From the NCBI RefSeq assembly GCF_017744445.1, contig NZ_JAGIBH010000010.1, forward strand, positions 62,001 to 126,000: a stretch of DNA of 64,000 nt, written 5' to 3'. The position numbers and the translations under genes were made by a program. The notes under the pieces are model-generated. The model saw only the letters and a program-made list of their open reading frames with translations. It searched no databases and was not told the origin of the DNA. Of this stretch, positions 9,826-21,627 are shown piece after piece. The stretch is from Caulobacter sp. (GTDB lineage: Bacteria > Pseudomonadota > Alphaproteobacteria > Caulobacterales > Caulobacteraceae). The first letter of the stretch is position 1. Each line of letters opens with the position of its first letter.

Positions 9826-11640
9826 ATGCGCTTCACGATCAAACTCAAGCTCGGACTGGCTTTCGGCCTGGTCACCTTGCTGGCCATGTTGATGGCCGGT
9901 CTCGGCATCGCTCAACTGGCGTCGCTGAACACCGCGATCACCAATCTCATGAACGGGCCGGTTGTCCAGGCTCGTGTGGCCAACACCGCTTACAATGATT
10001 TCAACGCGATCATGAGGTCGGAAAAGAACATCATCATTGCTCAAGATCCGAAGGAAATTCAGGAAATTGACGACCGGATCGTCGCGCAGAGAGCAACGGT
10101 CGTCAAAGATCTCGAGGAATTCGAAGCCGTCGCGACGCCTGAAATGAAGTCGCGCCTGGCCGATTTCCGGTCGGAGCTGTCTTCATACACCACGACCCAG
10201 GACCGGATCCGCGAACTGGCGAGAGCCAACACCACCGAAAGCAATGCGCGCGCCGGTGACATGACCCGGGGTCAGCAAGCCGCCGCTGGGAAGCGACTGT
10301 TCGCCATTCTGGACGACATCTGCGCGCTGGCCGACAACGCCATCAAGCAGGTCAACAGCGACACCGATAAGCAGTACGCGAATGCTCGCACCCTGCTGCT
10401 GACCACCGCGGCGCTGATCCTGATCGTGTCGGCCGCCGCCGGGGTGTGGATCTCGCTCACCGTCGCTCGTGGCCTGAAGAGCGCTATCGGTATGGCCCAG
10501 GCCGTCGCGACCGGCGATCTCAACCAGTCGGTGGAGGTCAAGAACAACGACGAGATCAAGGACCTGATCGACAACTTCAACGTCATGGCGTCCAACCTGC
10601 GCGCCACGGCCGCCGTGGCCGACAAGGTGGCCGATGGCGATCTGACCGTCGAAACCAAGCCGCTGTCGGACAAGGACACCCTGGGTATCGCCCTCCAGCG
10701 CATGGTTGAGCGTCTGCGCGGCGTGGTCTCGGACGCCATCTCGGCCTCGGAAAACGTCTCGGCGGGCAGCCAGGAACTCTCGGCCGCCTCGGAGCAGGTG
10801 TCGCAGGGCGCCACCGAGCAGGCCTCGTCGGCCGAAGAGGCCTCGGCCTCGATGGAAGAGATGGCCGCCAACATCAAGCAGAACGCCGACAACGCCGCCC
10901 AGACCGAAAAGATCGCTCGCCAGTCGGCTCAGGACGCCGAGGCCTCGGGCAACGCCGTCAACCGCGCCGTCGACGCCATGCAGACGATCGCCGAGAAGAT
11001 CGCGATCGTGCAGGAAATCGCCCGCCAGACCGACCTCTTGGCTCTGAACGCCGCCGTCGAGGCTGCCCGGGCCGGTGAGCACGGCCGCGGCTTCGCCGTC
11101 GTCGCCTCGGAAGTGCGCAAGCTGGCCGAGCGCTCGCAGACCGCCGCCACCGAGATCAGCGCCGTGTCTTCGGACACCGTCAAGGCCGCCCAGTCGGCCG
11201 GCGAGATGCTGACGACCCTGGTGCCGAACATCCGCAAGACCGCCGAGCTGGTCTCGGAAATCAGCGCCGCCTGCCGCGAGCAGGACATCGGCGCCTCGCA
11301 GATCAACGAAGCCATCCAGCAGCTGGACAAGGTCACCCAACAGAACGCTTCGGCTTCGGAGCAGATGTCGGCGACCTCGGAAGAACTGGCCGCCCAGGCC
11401 GAAGAGCTGCAGACCTCGATCGCCTACTTCCGTCTGTCGAATGGCGGCTCGGCCAGCCGCAAGCCGACCGCTCCGGTGGTCCGTCTGCCGGCCCGCGCCG
11501 CGAAGCCCGCTGTCTCGAAGGCTCCGGCCCGCAAGCCGCCGCGCGCCGTCGCCGCTCAGCAGGCTCGCGCCCAGGGTTTCGCCCTGGACCTGAGCCAGGG
11601 CGGCCCGGACGCCGACGACCGCGAATTCACCGAATACTAG
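9826..11640 (+). CDS. Methyl-accepting chemotaxis protein with two HAMP-like segments
   Basis: The 604-residue transmembrane receptor starts at ATG 9826, 14 bases after cheW; an open frame upstream of that is only overlap. TM1 covers about residues 9-30, a four-helix-bundle periplasmic domain about 31-188, and TM2 about 190-212. A HAMP ([15 protein letters not shown]...) is followed by a second HAMP-like unit ([15 protein letters not shown], about 262-298). The signalling hairpin (residues 296-536) is centred on [20 protein letters not shown]. The C-terminus is an Ala/Pro/Lys-rich linker ending in a conserved GFALDL...GGPDADD...FTEY tail. Its signalling domain is nearly identical to that of the next gene. 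Confidence 0.95.
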   Translation: MRFTIKLKLGLAFGLVTLLAMLMAGLGIAQLASLNTAITNLMNGPVVQARVANTAYNDFNAIMRSEKNIIIAQDPKEIQEIDDRIVAQRATVVKDLEEFEAVATPEMKSRLADFRSELSSYTTTQDRIRELARANTTESNARAGDMTRGQQAAAGKRLFAILDDICALADNAIKQVNSDTDKQYANARTLLLTTAALILIVSAAAGVWISLTVARGLKSAIGMAQAVATGDLNQSVEVKNNDEIKDLIDNFNVMASNLRATAAVADKVADGDLTVETKPLSDKDTLGIALQRMVERLRGVVSDAISASENVSAGSQELSAASEQVSQGATEQASSAEEASASMEEMAANIKQNADNAAQTEKIARQSAQDAEASGNAVNRAVDAMQTIAEKIAIVQEIARQTDLLALNAAVEAARAGEHGRGFAVVASEVRKLAERSQTAATEISAVSSDTVKAAQSAGEMLTTLVPNIRKTAELVSEISAACREQDIGASQINEAIQQLDKVTQQNASASEQMSATSEELAAQAEELQTSIAYFRLSNGGSASRKPTAPVVRLPARAAKPAVSKAPARKPPRAVAAQQARAQGFALDLSQGGPDADDREFTEY

Positions 11641-11689
11641 ACCCCTGTTTCACTGACCCTCGACCCGCTCACGCCGAAGGACCCAGACC

Positions 11690-13378
11690 ATGCGTTTCAC
11701 CATCAAGCTACAGCTCGGTCTGGCCTTCGGCCTGATCATCGCCCTGCTCCTGACGGCCACCCTGTTCGGGGTGAACAGCCTGTCTTCGACCAATCGCGAC
11801 ATGAACGCGATGGTCGACGGCCCGGCCGTGCGCCTTCAGGCCGCCCAGCAGCTGAACATTCACCTGCTGAACGTGGTCCGGTTCGAGAAGAACATGGTCC
11901 TGGTCGACACCGCCGAGGAAGTTAAGACCCTCGAGGCTTCGGTCGAGAAGGAAAAGAAGGCGTTTGAAGCCCTGCTGGCCAAGGCCGAGGGCCTGGCGAC
12001 CATCGAGGGCAAGCCTAAGTGGCAGTCGCTGGGCAGCGCCTTCGAACGCCTGATCGCCGCGCACGACACGGTCTACGGCCTGGCCCTGACCAACAACGAC
12101 GTGGCCGCCACCGCCGTGTCGATGGGCGAAGGCCGCAAGTCGGTCACCGAGGCCGCCGCCCAGGTGCAGGAACTGGTCGAGCTGTCGCAAGCCCAGCTGA
12201 ACGCCGCCACCGACAAGGCCGATGCCGACTTCGAGAAGGTCCGCACCAGCCTGATCGTCCTGGCCGTCGTCTCGCTGCTGATCGCCGCCGCCGCCGCCGT
12301 CTACATTTCGACCATGGTCAGCAAGGGCCTGAACCGCGCTTCGGACGCCGTCCGCGCCGTGGCCGAGGGCGACCTGACCAAGACCATCGAGGTCACCACC
12401 AAGGACGAGATCGCCGATCTGCTGGGCCATGTGAACATCATGATCGAGCGTCTGCGCGGCGTGGTGTCGGACGCCATCTCGGCCTCGGAGAACGTCTCGG
12501 CGGGCAGCCAGGAACTCTCGGCCGCCTCGGAGCAGGTGTCGCAGGGCGCCACCGAGCAGGCCTCGTCGGCCGAAGAGGCCTCGGCCTCAATGGAAGAGAT
12601 GGCCGCCAACATCAAGCAGAACGCCGACAACGCCGCCCAGACCGAAAAGATCGCCCGCCAGTCGGCCCAGGACGCCGAGATCTCGGGCCAGGCCGTGAGC
12701 AAGGCCGTCGACGCCATGCAGACGATCGCCGAGAAGATCACGATCGTGCAGGAGATCGCTCGCCAGACCGACCTGCTGGCCCTGAACGCCGCCGTCGAGG
12801 CTGCCCGGGCTGGTGAACACGGCCGCGGCTTCGCCGTCGTCGCTTCGGAAGTGCGCAAGCTGGCCGAGCGCTCGCAGACCGCCGCCGCCGAGATCAGCGC
12901 CGTGTCTTCCGACACCGTGAAGGCCGCCCAGCAAGCCGGCGAGATGCTGACCACCCTGGTGCCGAACATCCGCAAGACCGCCGAGCTGGTCTCGGAAATC
13001 AGCGCCGCCTGCCGCGAACAGGACATCGGCGCCTCGCAGATCAACGAGGCTATTCAGCAGCTGGACAAGGTCACCCAACAGAACGCCTCGGCCTCCGAGG
13101 AAATGTCGGCGACCTCGGAAGAACTGGCCGCCCAGGCCGAGGAGTTGCAGACCTCGATCGCCTACTTCCGCACCAACACCAACGGCGCCTCGGTTCAGCG
13201 TCGCCCGGCCGCTCGCCCCGCCATCAAGCGTCCGGCCGCCACGGCCACCCGCAAGCCGGCCGCCGCGCCCAGCCGCAACACGGTCGCCGCCCAGCAGGCC
13301 CGCGCCAACGGCTTCGCCCTGGACCTGACCAATGGCGGCCCGGACGCCGACGACGCCGACTTCCGCGAGTATGCCTGA
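11690..13378 (+). CDS. Methyl-accepting chemotaxis protein with one HAMP
   Basis: A 562-residue receptor with TM1 (about residues 9-30), a different periplasmic helical domain, TM2 (about 190-212), a single HAMP ([16 protein letters not shown]) and a signalling hairpin. Over 241 residues (RLRG to AYFR) I count only 8 differences from the receptor just upstream and no gap, while the sensory domains are divergent. It also ends in the GFALDL..GGPDADD..F.EY tail. Its TGA overlaps the ATG of the second cheW (TGATG). The two receptors probably feed the same CheA with different stimuli; the ligands are unknown. Confidence 0.95.
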   Translation: MRFTIKLQLGLAFGLIIALLLTATLFGVNSLSSTNRDMNAMVDGPAVRLQAAQQLNIHLLNVVRFEKNMVLVDTAEEVKTLEASVEKEKKAFEALLAKAEGLATIEGKPKWQSLGSAFERLIAAHDTVYGLALTNNDVAATAVSMGEGRKSVTEAAAQVQELVELSQAQLNAATDKADADFEKVRTSLIVLAVVSLLIAAAAAVYISTMVSKGLNRASDAVRAVAEGDLTKTIEVTTKDEIADLLGHVNIMIERLRGVVSDAISASENVSAGSQELSAASEQVSQGATEQASSAEEASASMEEMAANIKQNADNAAQTEKIARQSAQDAEISGQAVSKAVDAMQTIAEKITIVQEIARQTDLLALNAAVEAARAGEHGRGFAVVASEVRKLAERSQTAAAEISAVSSDTVKAAQQAGEMLTTLVPNIRKTAELVSEISAACREQDIGASQINEAIQQLDKVTQQNASASEEMSATSEELAAQAEELQTSIAYFRTNTNGASVQRRPAARPAIKRPAATATRKPAAAPSRNTVAAQQARANGFALDLTNGGPDADDADFREYA

Positions 13379-13851
13379 TGGCCGGCGCCGCTGATCTCCA
13401 GTTCGTCACGCTGGGCCTCGGCGCCGAGGTCTTCGCGGTTCCCGTCTCGCACGTGCGCGAAATCCTGGACTACCAGGCGCCGTTCGCGATCCCGGAAGGG
13501 CCCAACTATCTGATGGGCCTGACCGACGTGCGTGGCCGGGGCACCCCGACGATCGACCTGCGCCTGAAGCTGGGCTTGCCGCCCGTTCCGCCGAACGGCG
13601 CGACCCGCATCCTGGTGCTGGACGTGCCGCTGGAGGACCGCGTGCTGTCGCTGGGCCTGATCGCCGACCGCGTCATCGAGGTCGTGGCCTTCTCCGAAGG
13701 CCAGGTCGAGGCCGCGCCGGACATCGGCGTGCCGTGGCGCTCGGAGTACATCAAGGGCGTGGTGCGGCGTGAGAGCGGCTTCGTCGTGATCTTCGACCTC
13801 GCCCGCCTGCTGACCAGCCAAGACGCCGCCGCCCTCAGCCAGGCGGCCTGA
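13378..13851 (+). CDS. cheW: CheW-type coupling protein (second copy)
   Basis: A 157-residue CheW-domain protein (FVTLGLGAEVFAVPVSHVREIL, TDVRGRGTPTIDLRLKLG). It is translationally coupled to the second receptor by a one-base overlap. It is only moderately similar to the first CheW, and its tail is longer and alanine-rich. Two CheW paralogues beside two receptors suggests either receptor-specific coupling or a mixed CheA/CheW ring; this is inferred. Confidence 0.92.
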   Translation: MAGAADLQFVTLGLGAEVFAVPVSHVREILDYQAPFAIPEGPNYLMGLTDVRGRGTPTIDLRLKLGLPPVPPNGATRILVLDVPLEDRVLSLGLIADRVIEVVAFSEGQVEAAPDIGVPWRSEYIKGVVRRESGFVVIFDLARLLTSQDAAALSQAA

Positions 13852-13922
13852 CGATCCCTTCGGTGGTCCAGAAGGGACCGCCCGCCATCAACGGCGCGTA
13901 GACGCCGCGAACGGAGAACCCC

Positions 13923-14783
13923 GTGTCGAGACAAGCCGCCGCCGCGCTCCAGGCGAACGAAATCGAACAGCTCAGCGCCCGCAATTTTCAGCGGTTGGCG
14001 ACGTTCATCCAGGACTACAGCGGCATCAAGATGCCGGCCAACAAGCGTACCATGCTGGAAGGCCGCCTGCGCCGCCGCATGCGCGCCACCCGGATCGGCG
14101 ACGTCAACGACTACTGCCGCTTCCTGTTCGACGAGGATGGCCTGGCCTCCGAGACGATCCACCTGATCGACGCGGTGACGACCAACAAGACCGAGTTCTT
14201 CCGCGAGCCGGCTCACTTTGACTTCATGATTGCGAAGGGCTTGCCGGCCCTGGCCGCCAAGGGCAAGCGCGATATCAAGATCTGGAGCTCGGCCTGCTCG
14301 ACAGGCGCCGAGCCCTATACGATCGCCATGGTCATGGACGAGTTCTGCGAAAAGCAGCGCGGCGTCGACTATTCGATCCTGTGCACCGACATCTGCACCG
14401 AGGTGCTGGACCAGGCCATCGCCGGCCGCTTCGCCGAGGCGATGATCGAGCCGGTCTCGATGGCCCGCCGCCAGCGCTACGTGATGCGCTCGCGCGACGC
14501 TGCCTCGCACGAGGTGCGGATCACCCCGGACCTGCGCAGCAAGCTGTCGTTCGCCCGCCTGAACCTGATGGACGACGCCTATCCAATCGAGAACGACCTC
14601 GACATCATCTTCTGCCGCAACATCCTGATCTATTTCGACAAGCCCACCCAGGCCAAGGTGCTCAAGCGCCTGTGCAACCATCTGGCCCCTGGCGGGTATT
14701 TGTTCCTGGGGCACTCTGAATCGATCGTCGGCATCGACCTGCCGGTCGTCCAGATCGCCAACACCGTGTTCCAGAAGCGGTAG
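13923..14783 (+). CDS. cheR: Chemoreceptor glutamate methyltransferase CheR
   Basis: The 286-residue protein has the all-alpha N-terminal CheR domain ([20 protein letters not shown]) and the SAM-dependent methyltransferase domain ([47 protein letters not shown]). It transfers methyl groups to receptor glutamates and works against the CheB encoded next. The GTG start at 13923 has a GGAG ribosome site. A 71-base gap separates it from the second cheW. Confidence 0.95.
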   Translation: MSRQAAAALQANEIEQLSARNFQRLATFIQDYSGIKMPANKRTMLEGRLRRRMRATRIGDVNDYCRFLFDEDGLASETIHLIDAVTTNKTEFFREPAHFDFMIAKGLPALAAKGKRDIKIWSSACSTGAEPYTIAMVMDEFCEKQRGVDYSILCTDICTEVLDQAIAGRFAEAMIEPVSMARRQRYVMRSRDAASHEVRITPDLRSKLSFARLNLMDDAYPIENDLDIIFCRNILIYFDKPTQAKVLKRLCNHLAPGGYLFLGHSESIVGIDLPVVQIANTVFQKR

Positions 14784-14791
14784 GAGTCTCC

Positions 14792-15892
14792 ATGGTCGTG
14801 GCCCGGAAGATCCGAGTTCTGATCATCGACGATTCCGCCACCGTGCGGCAGACCCTGGCCTCGATCCTGTCGGAGGACCCGCAGATCGAGGTGCTGGGCG
14901 TGGCGTCCGACCCGTTCGTGGCCGCCCGCCGGATCGCCGAGGAAATCCCCGACGTCATCACTCTGGACGTTGAGATGCCGCGCATGGACGGCATCACCTT
15001 CCTGCGCAAGCTGATGGCTCAGCGGCCGATCCCGGTGGTGATGTGCTCGTCCCTGACCGAGGCGGGGTCGGAGACCCTGCTGCAGGCCCTGGAGGCCGGC
15101 GCGGTCGACATCATCCTCAAGCCCAAGATGGGCGTGGCCGACCACCTGCTCGAGTCGAAGATCCGCATCTGCGACGCGGTGAAGGCCGCGGCCGGGGCCA
15201 AGATCGCCGGCTCCAAGCGCGTGATCCCACAGATCCCGCGACCGGACCACGAGCCGCAGAAGAAGCTGACCGCCGACGCCATGCTGCCGCCGCCGGTGGC
15301 CACGCGGGCCATGGCGCGCACGACCGAGTCGATCATCTGCATCGGCGCCTCGACCGGCGGCACCGAGGCCCTGCGCGTGCTGCTGGAAGGCCTGCCGCTG
15401 GACTCGCCGGGCGTGGTCATCGTCCAGCACATGCCCGAGAAGTTCACCGCCTCGTTCGCCAAGCGCCTGGACAGCCTGTGCGCGGTCGAGGTGAAGGAAG
15501 CCGAGGATGGCGACACCGTCCGCCGCGGCCGGGTGCTGATCGCGCCGGGCAACAAGCACACCCTGCTGGAGCGCTCGGGCGCCCGCTACTACGTCACGGT
15601 CAAGGACGGCCCGCTGGTCTCGCGCCACCGGCCGTCGGTCGACGTGCTGTTCCGCTCGGCCACCCGCTCGGCCGGCTCCAACGCCGTCGGCGTGATCATG
15701 ACCGGCATGGGCGATGACGGCGCCAAGGGCATGTCTGAGATGAAGGCGGCCGGCGCCTTCACGCTCGCACAGGACGAGGCGACCTCGGTGGTGTTCGGCA
15801 TGCCGAAGGAAGCGATCGCGCTGGGGTGCGTGGACCGGGTGGTTCCGCTGCAGAATCTGGCGACCGAGATGCTGCGGGCGGCGGACCGGTAA
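14792..15892 (+). CDS. cheB: Chemotaxis response regulator/methylesterase CheB
   Basis: The 366-residue protein has an N-terminal receiver (D14-D15 pocket, phospho-acceptor D59 in [10 protein letters not shown]), a linker, and a methylesterase domain with the catalytic triad S187 (GASTGG), H213 (VQHMP) and D309 (GMGDDG). It removes receptor methyl groups and may deamidate receptor glutamines. It starts 8 bases after cheR with GGAG just upstream. It is the last gene of the operon; the REP-like hairpin pair follows. Confidence 0.96.
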   Translation: MVVARKIRVLIIDDSATVRQTLASILSEDPQIEVLGVASDPFVAARRIAEEIPDVITLDVEMPRMDGITFLRKLMAQRPIPVVMCSSLTEAGSETLLQALEAGAVDIILKPKMGVADHLLESKIRICDAVKAAAGAKIAGSKRVIPQIPRPDHEPQKKLTADAMLPPPVATRAMARTTESIICIGASTGGTEALRVLLEGLPLDSPGVVIVQHMPEKFTASFAKRLDSLCAVEVKEAEDGDTVRRGRVLIAPGNKHTLLERSGARYYVTVKDGPLVSRHRPSVDVLFRSATRSAGSNAVGVIMTGMGDDGAKGMSEMKAAGAFTLAQDEATSVVFGMPKEAIALGCVDRVVPLQNLATEMLRAADR

Positions 15893-15916
15893 CTCCCACA
15901 CACACCAAAAATACAT

Positions 15917-16050
15917 CCGTCATTCCCGCCCTTGTGGCGGGAACCCCTAATTCAGCCCGCACGTGAGCGGCAGGCTGACCCTCAGTGGATCACCCACATT
16001 TTCACCTGCGGCGGATAGAGGGGTTCCCGCCACAAGGGCGGGAATGACGG
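15917..16050. repeat. Inverted pair of REP-like hairpins between converging genes
   Basis: Two 32-bp arms (15917-15948 and 16019-16050) are perfect reverse complements separated by 70 bases. Each arm is itself a hairpin with an 8-bp stem (TTCCCGCC / GGCGGGAA) and a 5-nt loop. The pair sits between cheB and the converging receptor-like gene and could end transcription from both sides. The layout is that of a REP/BIME or MITE-like dispersed element. Confidence 0.8.
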
Positions 16051-16078
16051 TAAGTTTTAGGGGCTAGAGGCTAGGCCC

Positions 16079-17839
16079 TCAGAACAACAGGTCGTCGTCC
16101 TCGACGACCGCCGCCTCGGCCTCGACCTCGACAGCCCCTTCCCCCAAACCCTCGGTCAGCGCGCGGTGAACCTCGCGCTCCTGGGCCATGGTGTACTGCT
16201 TGGCCAGCTTGTCCGTTAGCGGACGCAGAGCGCCGGCGATGTCGCCGGTCTCGATCGCGTCGTCGCCAGCCATGTCCAGCAGCTGGTTGGCGGCGGCGTC
16301 CAGCACCGAGCCGATCTGCTTGTGGAAGTCGAAGCGCTGCGAGGCGCGGCGCAGCATGTCGACGACCTCGGCGCCCTGGCGAGCCACGGCGGTGAGGGCG
16401 GTTTCGACGCCGTCGCCGGCCTTGCCGATGCGGGTGACGGCGTCGGTCAGGACGTTGGCGGCCGCGGCGGCCTTGCCATCCTCGCCCTCTTGCGCGGCTT
16501 CGCGCTGACCCAGGGCCTCGGCGGCGTTGAACAGGCCTTCCAGGGCGCTGGTCGTGTGGGCGGCGGACTTTTCCAGGTGGATGGCGTGCTGGCGCAGCTC
16601 GATGGCGATGACGCCCAGGGGCTTGCCGGTCTCGCCGATGCGGCTGCACTTCAGCGTAGTGTTCAGCGCCATCATCTGCACGTCGGCGCGGATGTTCTGG
16701 ATGCCGGCGATGCGCTCGGACAGGTCGCGGGCCGAGACGGCGGCCGAGCGGCTGACGTCCTCGGCGGCCTGCTCGCCGGCGGTCATGTCGCCGACCAGCT
16801 CCAGGGCCTGGCCGACATTGCCTTCCAGGTTGCGCAGGAAGTTGGTCTCTTTGCCATCGGTCTGGCCCGAGGCCAGGTCGCGCAAGCGCAGCAGTTCGGT
16901 CGCGTCGGCGGCCATGCCGATGACGTTCTGGCCAATGCGCGTGACGTCGCGGTGGAAGTCCTCGGCCGTCGCGACCAGCTGGGCGCCCAGCAGGCGATGG
17001 ACGAAGGCGTGGGCGCGAACGCGGGGCTCGGCGTCCAGGGCGGCGATCTCGGCGGACTCGTCCAGATACTGCAGACCCGCCTGGACGTGTTCGATCCGCT
17101 GGCGGGTGATGTCGCCGATCTGCAGGGCCGCGAGACCCGAGCCGACCTTCTTCTGGACGTCGCGCGCCAGGCTGGCCACGCTCTGGGCGACCTGGGCGAT
17201 CTTGGTGTGGTGCTCGGCGATGGCGCCGGCGCTGGCGGTCAGGGCGTCAGGCACGGCCGGCAGCAGAGCCACACAGTCGCGGGCCAGCTCGTGCTCGTGC
17301 GTCAGGGCGCCGCGCAGGGTGTGGTCCAGGCCCGCCAGTTCGCCGGCGAAGGCGTCCAGCTGGGTGCGGCCCATGTCGATGCAGTCGTAGATCTCCTGGG
17401 CGAAGATCGCGAACTCCGGCCCGGCGGCGGCGATGCCGCCCGAGGTGATCTTGATGTTGATGGCGAAGACCCGGAGATAGGCCAGGTGCTGGCGCATCTC
17501 CTCGATGCAGGCGCCCAGGCGGTCGCCGAACTTCACCAGTTCGCTGACCCGCTCGCGACGGGCCCCCAAGCTGTCGGGCAGAGACTTCAGGGACTCGGCC
17601 GCGCGGGCCAGGTCGGCGGTGGTGCTGGACACCGTCGCGGCGTCCAGATTGCCGCTCATGCTGTCCAGGCCCGCGATCAGGGCGCTGACGCCGTCGACCG
17701 CGCGGGACAGGACGTCGCCGGCTTCCAGGAAACGGCTTTCGACCACCTGACGGGCGGACTCCAGGCGCTGGCTGATCCGTGCGCCTTCGCCGGACGCCGC
17801 CGTGGTCTCCGAGACCGTCGCTTCTGCTGACAAGCCCAT
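16079..17839 (-). CDS. Soluble receptor-like chemotaxis protein with CheZ-like motifs
   Basis: The 586-residue, mostly helical protein has no membrane segment. Residues about 380-425 (MALNTTLKCSRIGETGKPLGVIAIELRQHA) are a degenerate version of the receptor hairpin tip ([15 protein letters not shown]...[13 protein letters not shown]). Around residue 240 it carries IGDITRQRIEHV, whose D243xxxQ247 spacing matches the catalytic DxxxQ helix of the CheY-P phosphatase CheZ. The last residues are acidic and hydrophobic, EDDDLLF, reminiscent of the CheZ C-terminal CheY-binding peptide. It faces the che operon. It may be a soluble array component, a CheY-P phosphatase, or both; the family is not recognised with certainty. 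Confidence 0.7.
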   Translation of the reverse strand: MGLSAEATVSETTAASGEGARISQRLESARQVVESRFLEAGDVLSRAVDGVSALIAGLDSMSGNLDAATVSSTTADLARAAESLKSLPDSLGARRERVSELVKFGDRLGACIEEMRQHLAYLRVFAINIKITSGGIAAAGPEFAIFAQEIYDCIDMGRTQLDAFAGELAGLDHTLRGALTHEHELARDCVALLPAVPDALTASAGAIAEHHTKIAQVAQSVASLARDVQKKVGSGLAALQIGDITRQRIEHVQAGLQYLDESAEIAALDAEPRVRAHAFVHRLLGAQLVATAEDFHRDVTRIGQNVIGMAADATELLRLRDLASGQTDGKETNFLRNLEGNVGQALELVGDMTAGEQAAEDVSRSAAVSARDLSERIAGIQNIRADVQMMALNTTLKCSRIGETGKPLGVIAIELRQHAIHLEKSAAHTTSALEGLFNAAEALGQREAAQEGEDGKAAAAANVLTDAVTRIGKAGDGVETALTAVARQGAEVVDMLRRASQRFDFHKQIGSVLDAAANQLLDMAGDDAIETGDIAGALRPLTDKLAKQYTMAQEREVHRALTEGLGEGAVEVEAEAAVVEDDDLLF

Positions 17840-17933
17840 GAATTCGCCGATTGTTTTTCTCGAGCGACACTATCGCGTGGGATGTGCGAAGGCGGGGTAA
17901 AGATCGGCGGAAAATTTAGGCGCTTCAGCGACT

Positions 17934-19871
17934 TTAGGCCGGTATCGCCGTGTCCTGATCATTGTCCGCGCGCACCTCCATGGCCTCGCCGATCGCGGCG
18001 AACAGGGCGGCGCTGGTGATCGGCTTTTGCAGGTGGACGTCGGCCCCGGCCTCGCGGCTGGCCTGGACATGTTCGGGCCGGGCATTGGCCGTCAGCATGA
18101 TGATCGGCGCGCGCGGCGCCCCGCGCGAGGCTTCCAGGGCGCGGATCCGGCGGACGGCTTCCAGGCCATCCATGACCGGCATCTGCATGTCCATCAGGAC
18201 GAGGTCGGGCGGCGACAGGCCGTACATCTCGACCGCCTCGAGGCCGTTCTCGACCGTGACGATGTCGGCGACCTCGGCCAGCATCAGTTCGACGACCTTG
18301 CGGTTGGTCGGATGGTCGTCGGCGACCAAGACGCGCGGCGCGCCAGACGGGGCTTCGGCGATTTCCTCGACCTGCGGCGCACTCTCGGCGCAGGGCGTCA
18401 ACGGCAGGGAGAACCAGAACGACGAGCCGACATTGGGCGTGCTGTCGCAATCAAGCGCGCCGCCCATCAGCTCGATCAGCTCGCGCGAGATGGCTAGGCC
18501 CAGGCCCGTGCCGCCGAAGCGGCGGGTGAACGAGGCGTCGGCCTGCTGGAAGCGTTCGCAGATCCGGGCCTTGGTGTCTTCGTCGAAGCCGATGCCGGTG
18601 TCGGTGACCGTGAAGCGCGTGCGGCCGTCGGCGTCCAGGGTCACGGTCAGGGCGACCTCGCCGCGATCGGTGAACTTGACGGCGTTGCTGAGCAGGTTGG
18701 TCAGCACCTGGCGCAGGCGGGCGCTGTCGCCGGTGACGGCCCGGTCGGCGTCGATCTCGACGGCCACGCTCATGCGCACGCCCTTCTCGTCGGCGCGCAG
18801 CGCGCACAGCGAGGCGACCGAGCGGGCCATGTCGCCCAGTTCGAACGGCGCGGTCTCGATCAGCATCTGGCCGGCCTCGATGCGGACCAGGTCCAGCACG
18901 TCCGACAGCAGGCGCTCAAGGCTGCGGCCCGAGGCCGAGATGATGTCGACCAGCTCGCGAGCGCGCGGGTCCGTGGACATCTTCGACAGCAGGTCCGCGC
19001 CGGCGATGATGCCGTTCAGCGGCGTGCGGATCTCGTGGCTCATATTGGCCAGGAAGGCGCTTTTGGCCTGGCTGGCTTGCTCGGCCTGATCAAGCGCCGC
19101 GCGCAAGGCGACGGCGGCGGCGCGGCGGGCGGTAATGTCCTCGCCCAGGGTGATCATGTGGCGCGCGCCGATATCGTCGTAGGTCGCCAGGGTCTTGATC
19201 ATCAGGTGACGGGTCTCGCCGCCGATCTCGATCGGCTCCTCGACCACCTGCATTTCGCCGTTGCGCAGGACGGCGGCTTCGATCGCGTGGGTGCGTTCGG
19301 CGCGCTTGGCGGGCAGCACCTCGTCGACGGTCTTGCCGATCGCTTCGTCGGCGACCAGGTCGAGGACGTCCTCGGCGGCGCGGTTGATCAGGACGTAGCG
19401 GCGGTCCTCGACGTTCTTGACCGTCAGCGGCAATGGCAGCAGCTGCAGGACGGTGCGCAGGAAGCCTTGGGTTTCCACCTCTTCGGTCACGTCGCGGGCG
19501 GTGGCCAGCAGGCGGACGATGCGGCCCTGGGCGTCGCGCATCGGCGCGATGGTGGTGTCGCAATAGACCCGGGCCTTGGACACCCCGCCCAGGAAGGCGC
19601 GGAAACGGGCGACCGTGCCGTCGGCGGCCAGATTGAACGAGCGGTCCAGCGAGAAACGGCTTTCCTCGGGCCACAGGGCGCGCCAGTCGGCGGCGACATC
19701 CGAGGGCGCTCCGAACAAGGCGAGGGCTTTCTGGTTGGCGTGTTCGACGACGCCGTCGGTCCGCAGGATCCAGGCGCTGTCCTGGTTGGCTTCGAGCAGG
19801 CTCAGATAACCGTAGGCGCAGGTCGAGTCTGAAGAGGCTTGGGGCTCGAATTCAGAATCTGGTGGCGACAT
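17934..19871 (-). CDS. Hybrid sensor histidine kinase with PAS domains and a receiver
   Basis: A soluble ~645-residue kinase. Two PAS-like domains (about residues 25-135 and 140-250, the second ending ITLGEDITARR) precede a HisKA domain with H279 (NMSHEIRTPLNG). The HATPase domain carries NLLSNAVKFTDRG, DTGIGF and GTGLGLAISRELIELMGG. The C-terminal receiver has phospho-acceptor D561 (LVLMDMQMPVMDG) and QKP near the end. The start at ATG 19871 has GGAGG 12 bases upstream. An ATG at 19898 would add nine residues but lacks a ribosome site. It lies on the same strand as the receptor-like gene, 94 bases away. The partner and signal are unknown. Confidence 0.92.
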   Translation of the reverse strand: MSPPDSEFEPQASSDSTCAYGYLSLLEANQDSAWILRTDGVVEHANQKALALFGAPSDVAADWRALWPEESRFSLDRSFNLAADGTVARFRAFLGGVSKARVYCDTTIAPMRDAQGRIVRLLATARDVTEEVETQGFLRTVLQLLPLPLTVKNVEDRRYVLINRAAEDVLDLVADEAIGKTVDEVLPAKRAERTHAIEAAVLRNGEMQVVEEPIEIGGETRHLMIKTLATYDDIGARHMITLGEDITARRAAAVALRAALDQAEQASQAKSAFLANMSHEIRTPLNGIIAGADLLSKMSTDPRARELVDIISASGRSLERLLSDVLDLVRIEAGQMLIETAPFELGDMARSVASLCALRADEKGVRMSVAVEIDADRAVTGDSARLRQVLTNLLSNAVKFTDRGEVALTVTLDADGRTRFTVTDTGIGFDEDTKARICERFQQADASFTRRFGGTGLGLAISRELIELMGGALDCDSTPNVGSSFWFSLPLTPCAESAPQVEEIAEAPSGAPRVLVADDHPTNRKVVELMLAEVADIVTVENGLEAVEMYGLSPPDLVLMDMQMPVMDGLEAVRRIRALEASRGAPRAPIIMLTANARPEHVQASREAGADVHLQKPITSAALFAAIGEAMEVRADNDQDTAIPA

Positions 19872-19900
19872 GAAGTCCCGCGACCTCCGGTCCAGCATAG

Positions 19901-21608
<1,708 letters not shown>

Positions 21609-21627
<19 letters not shown>

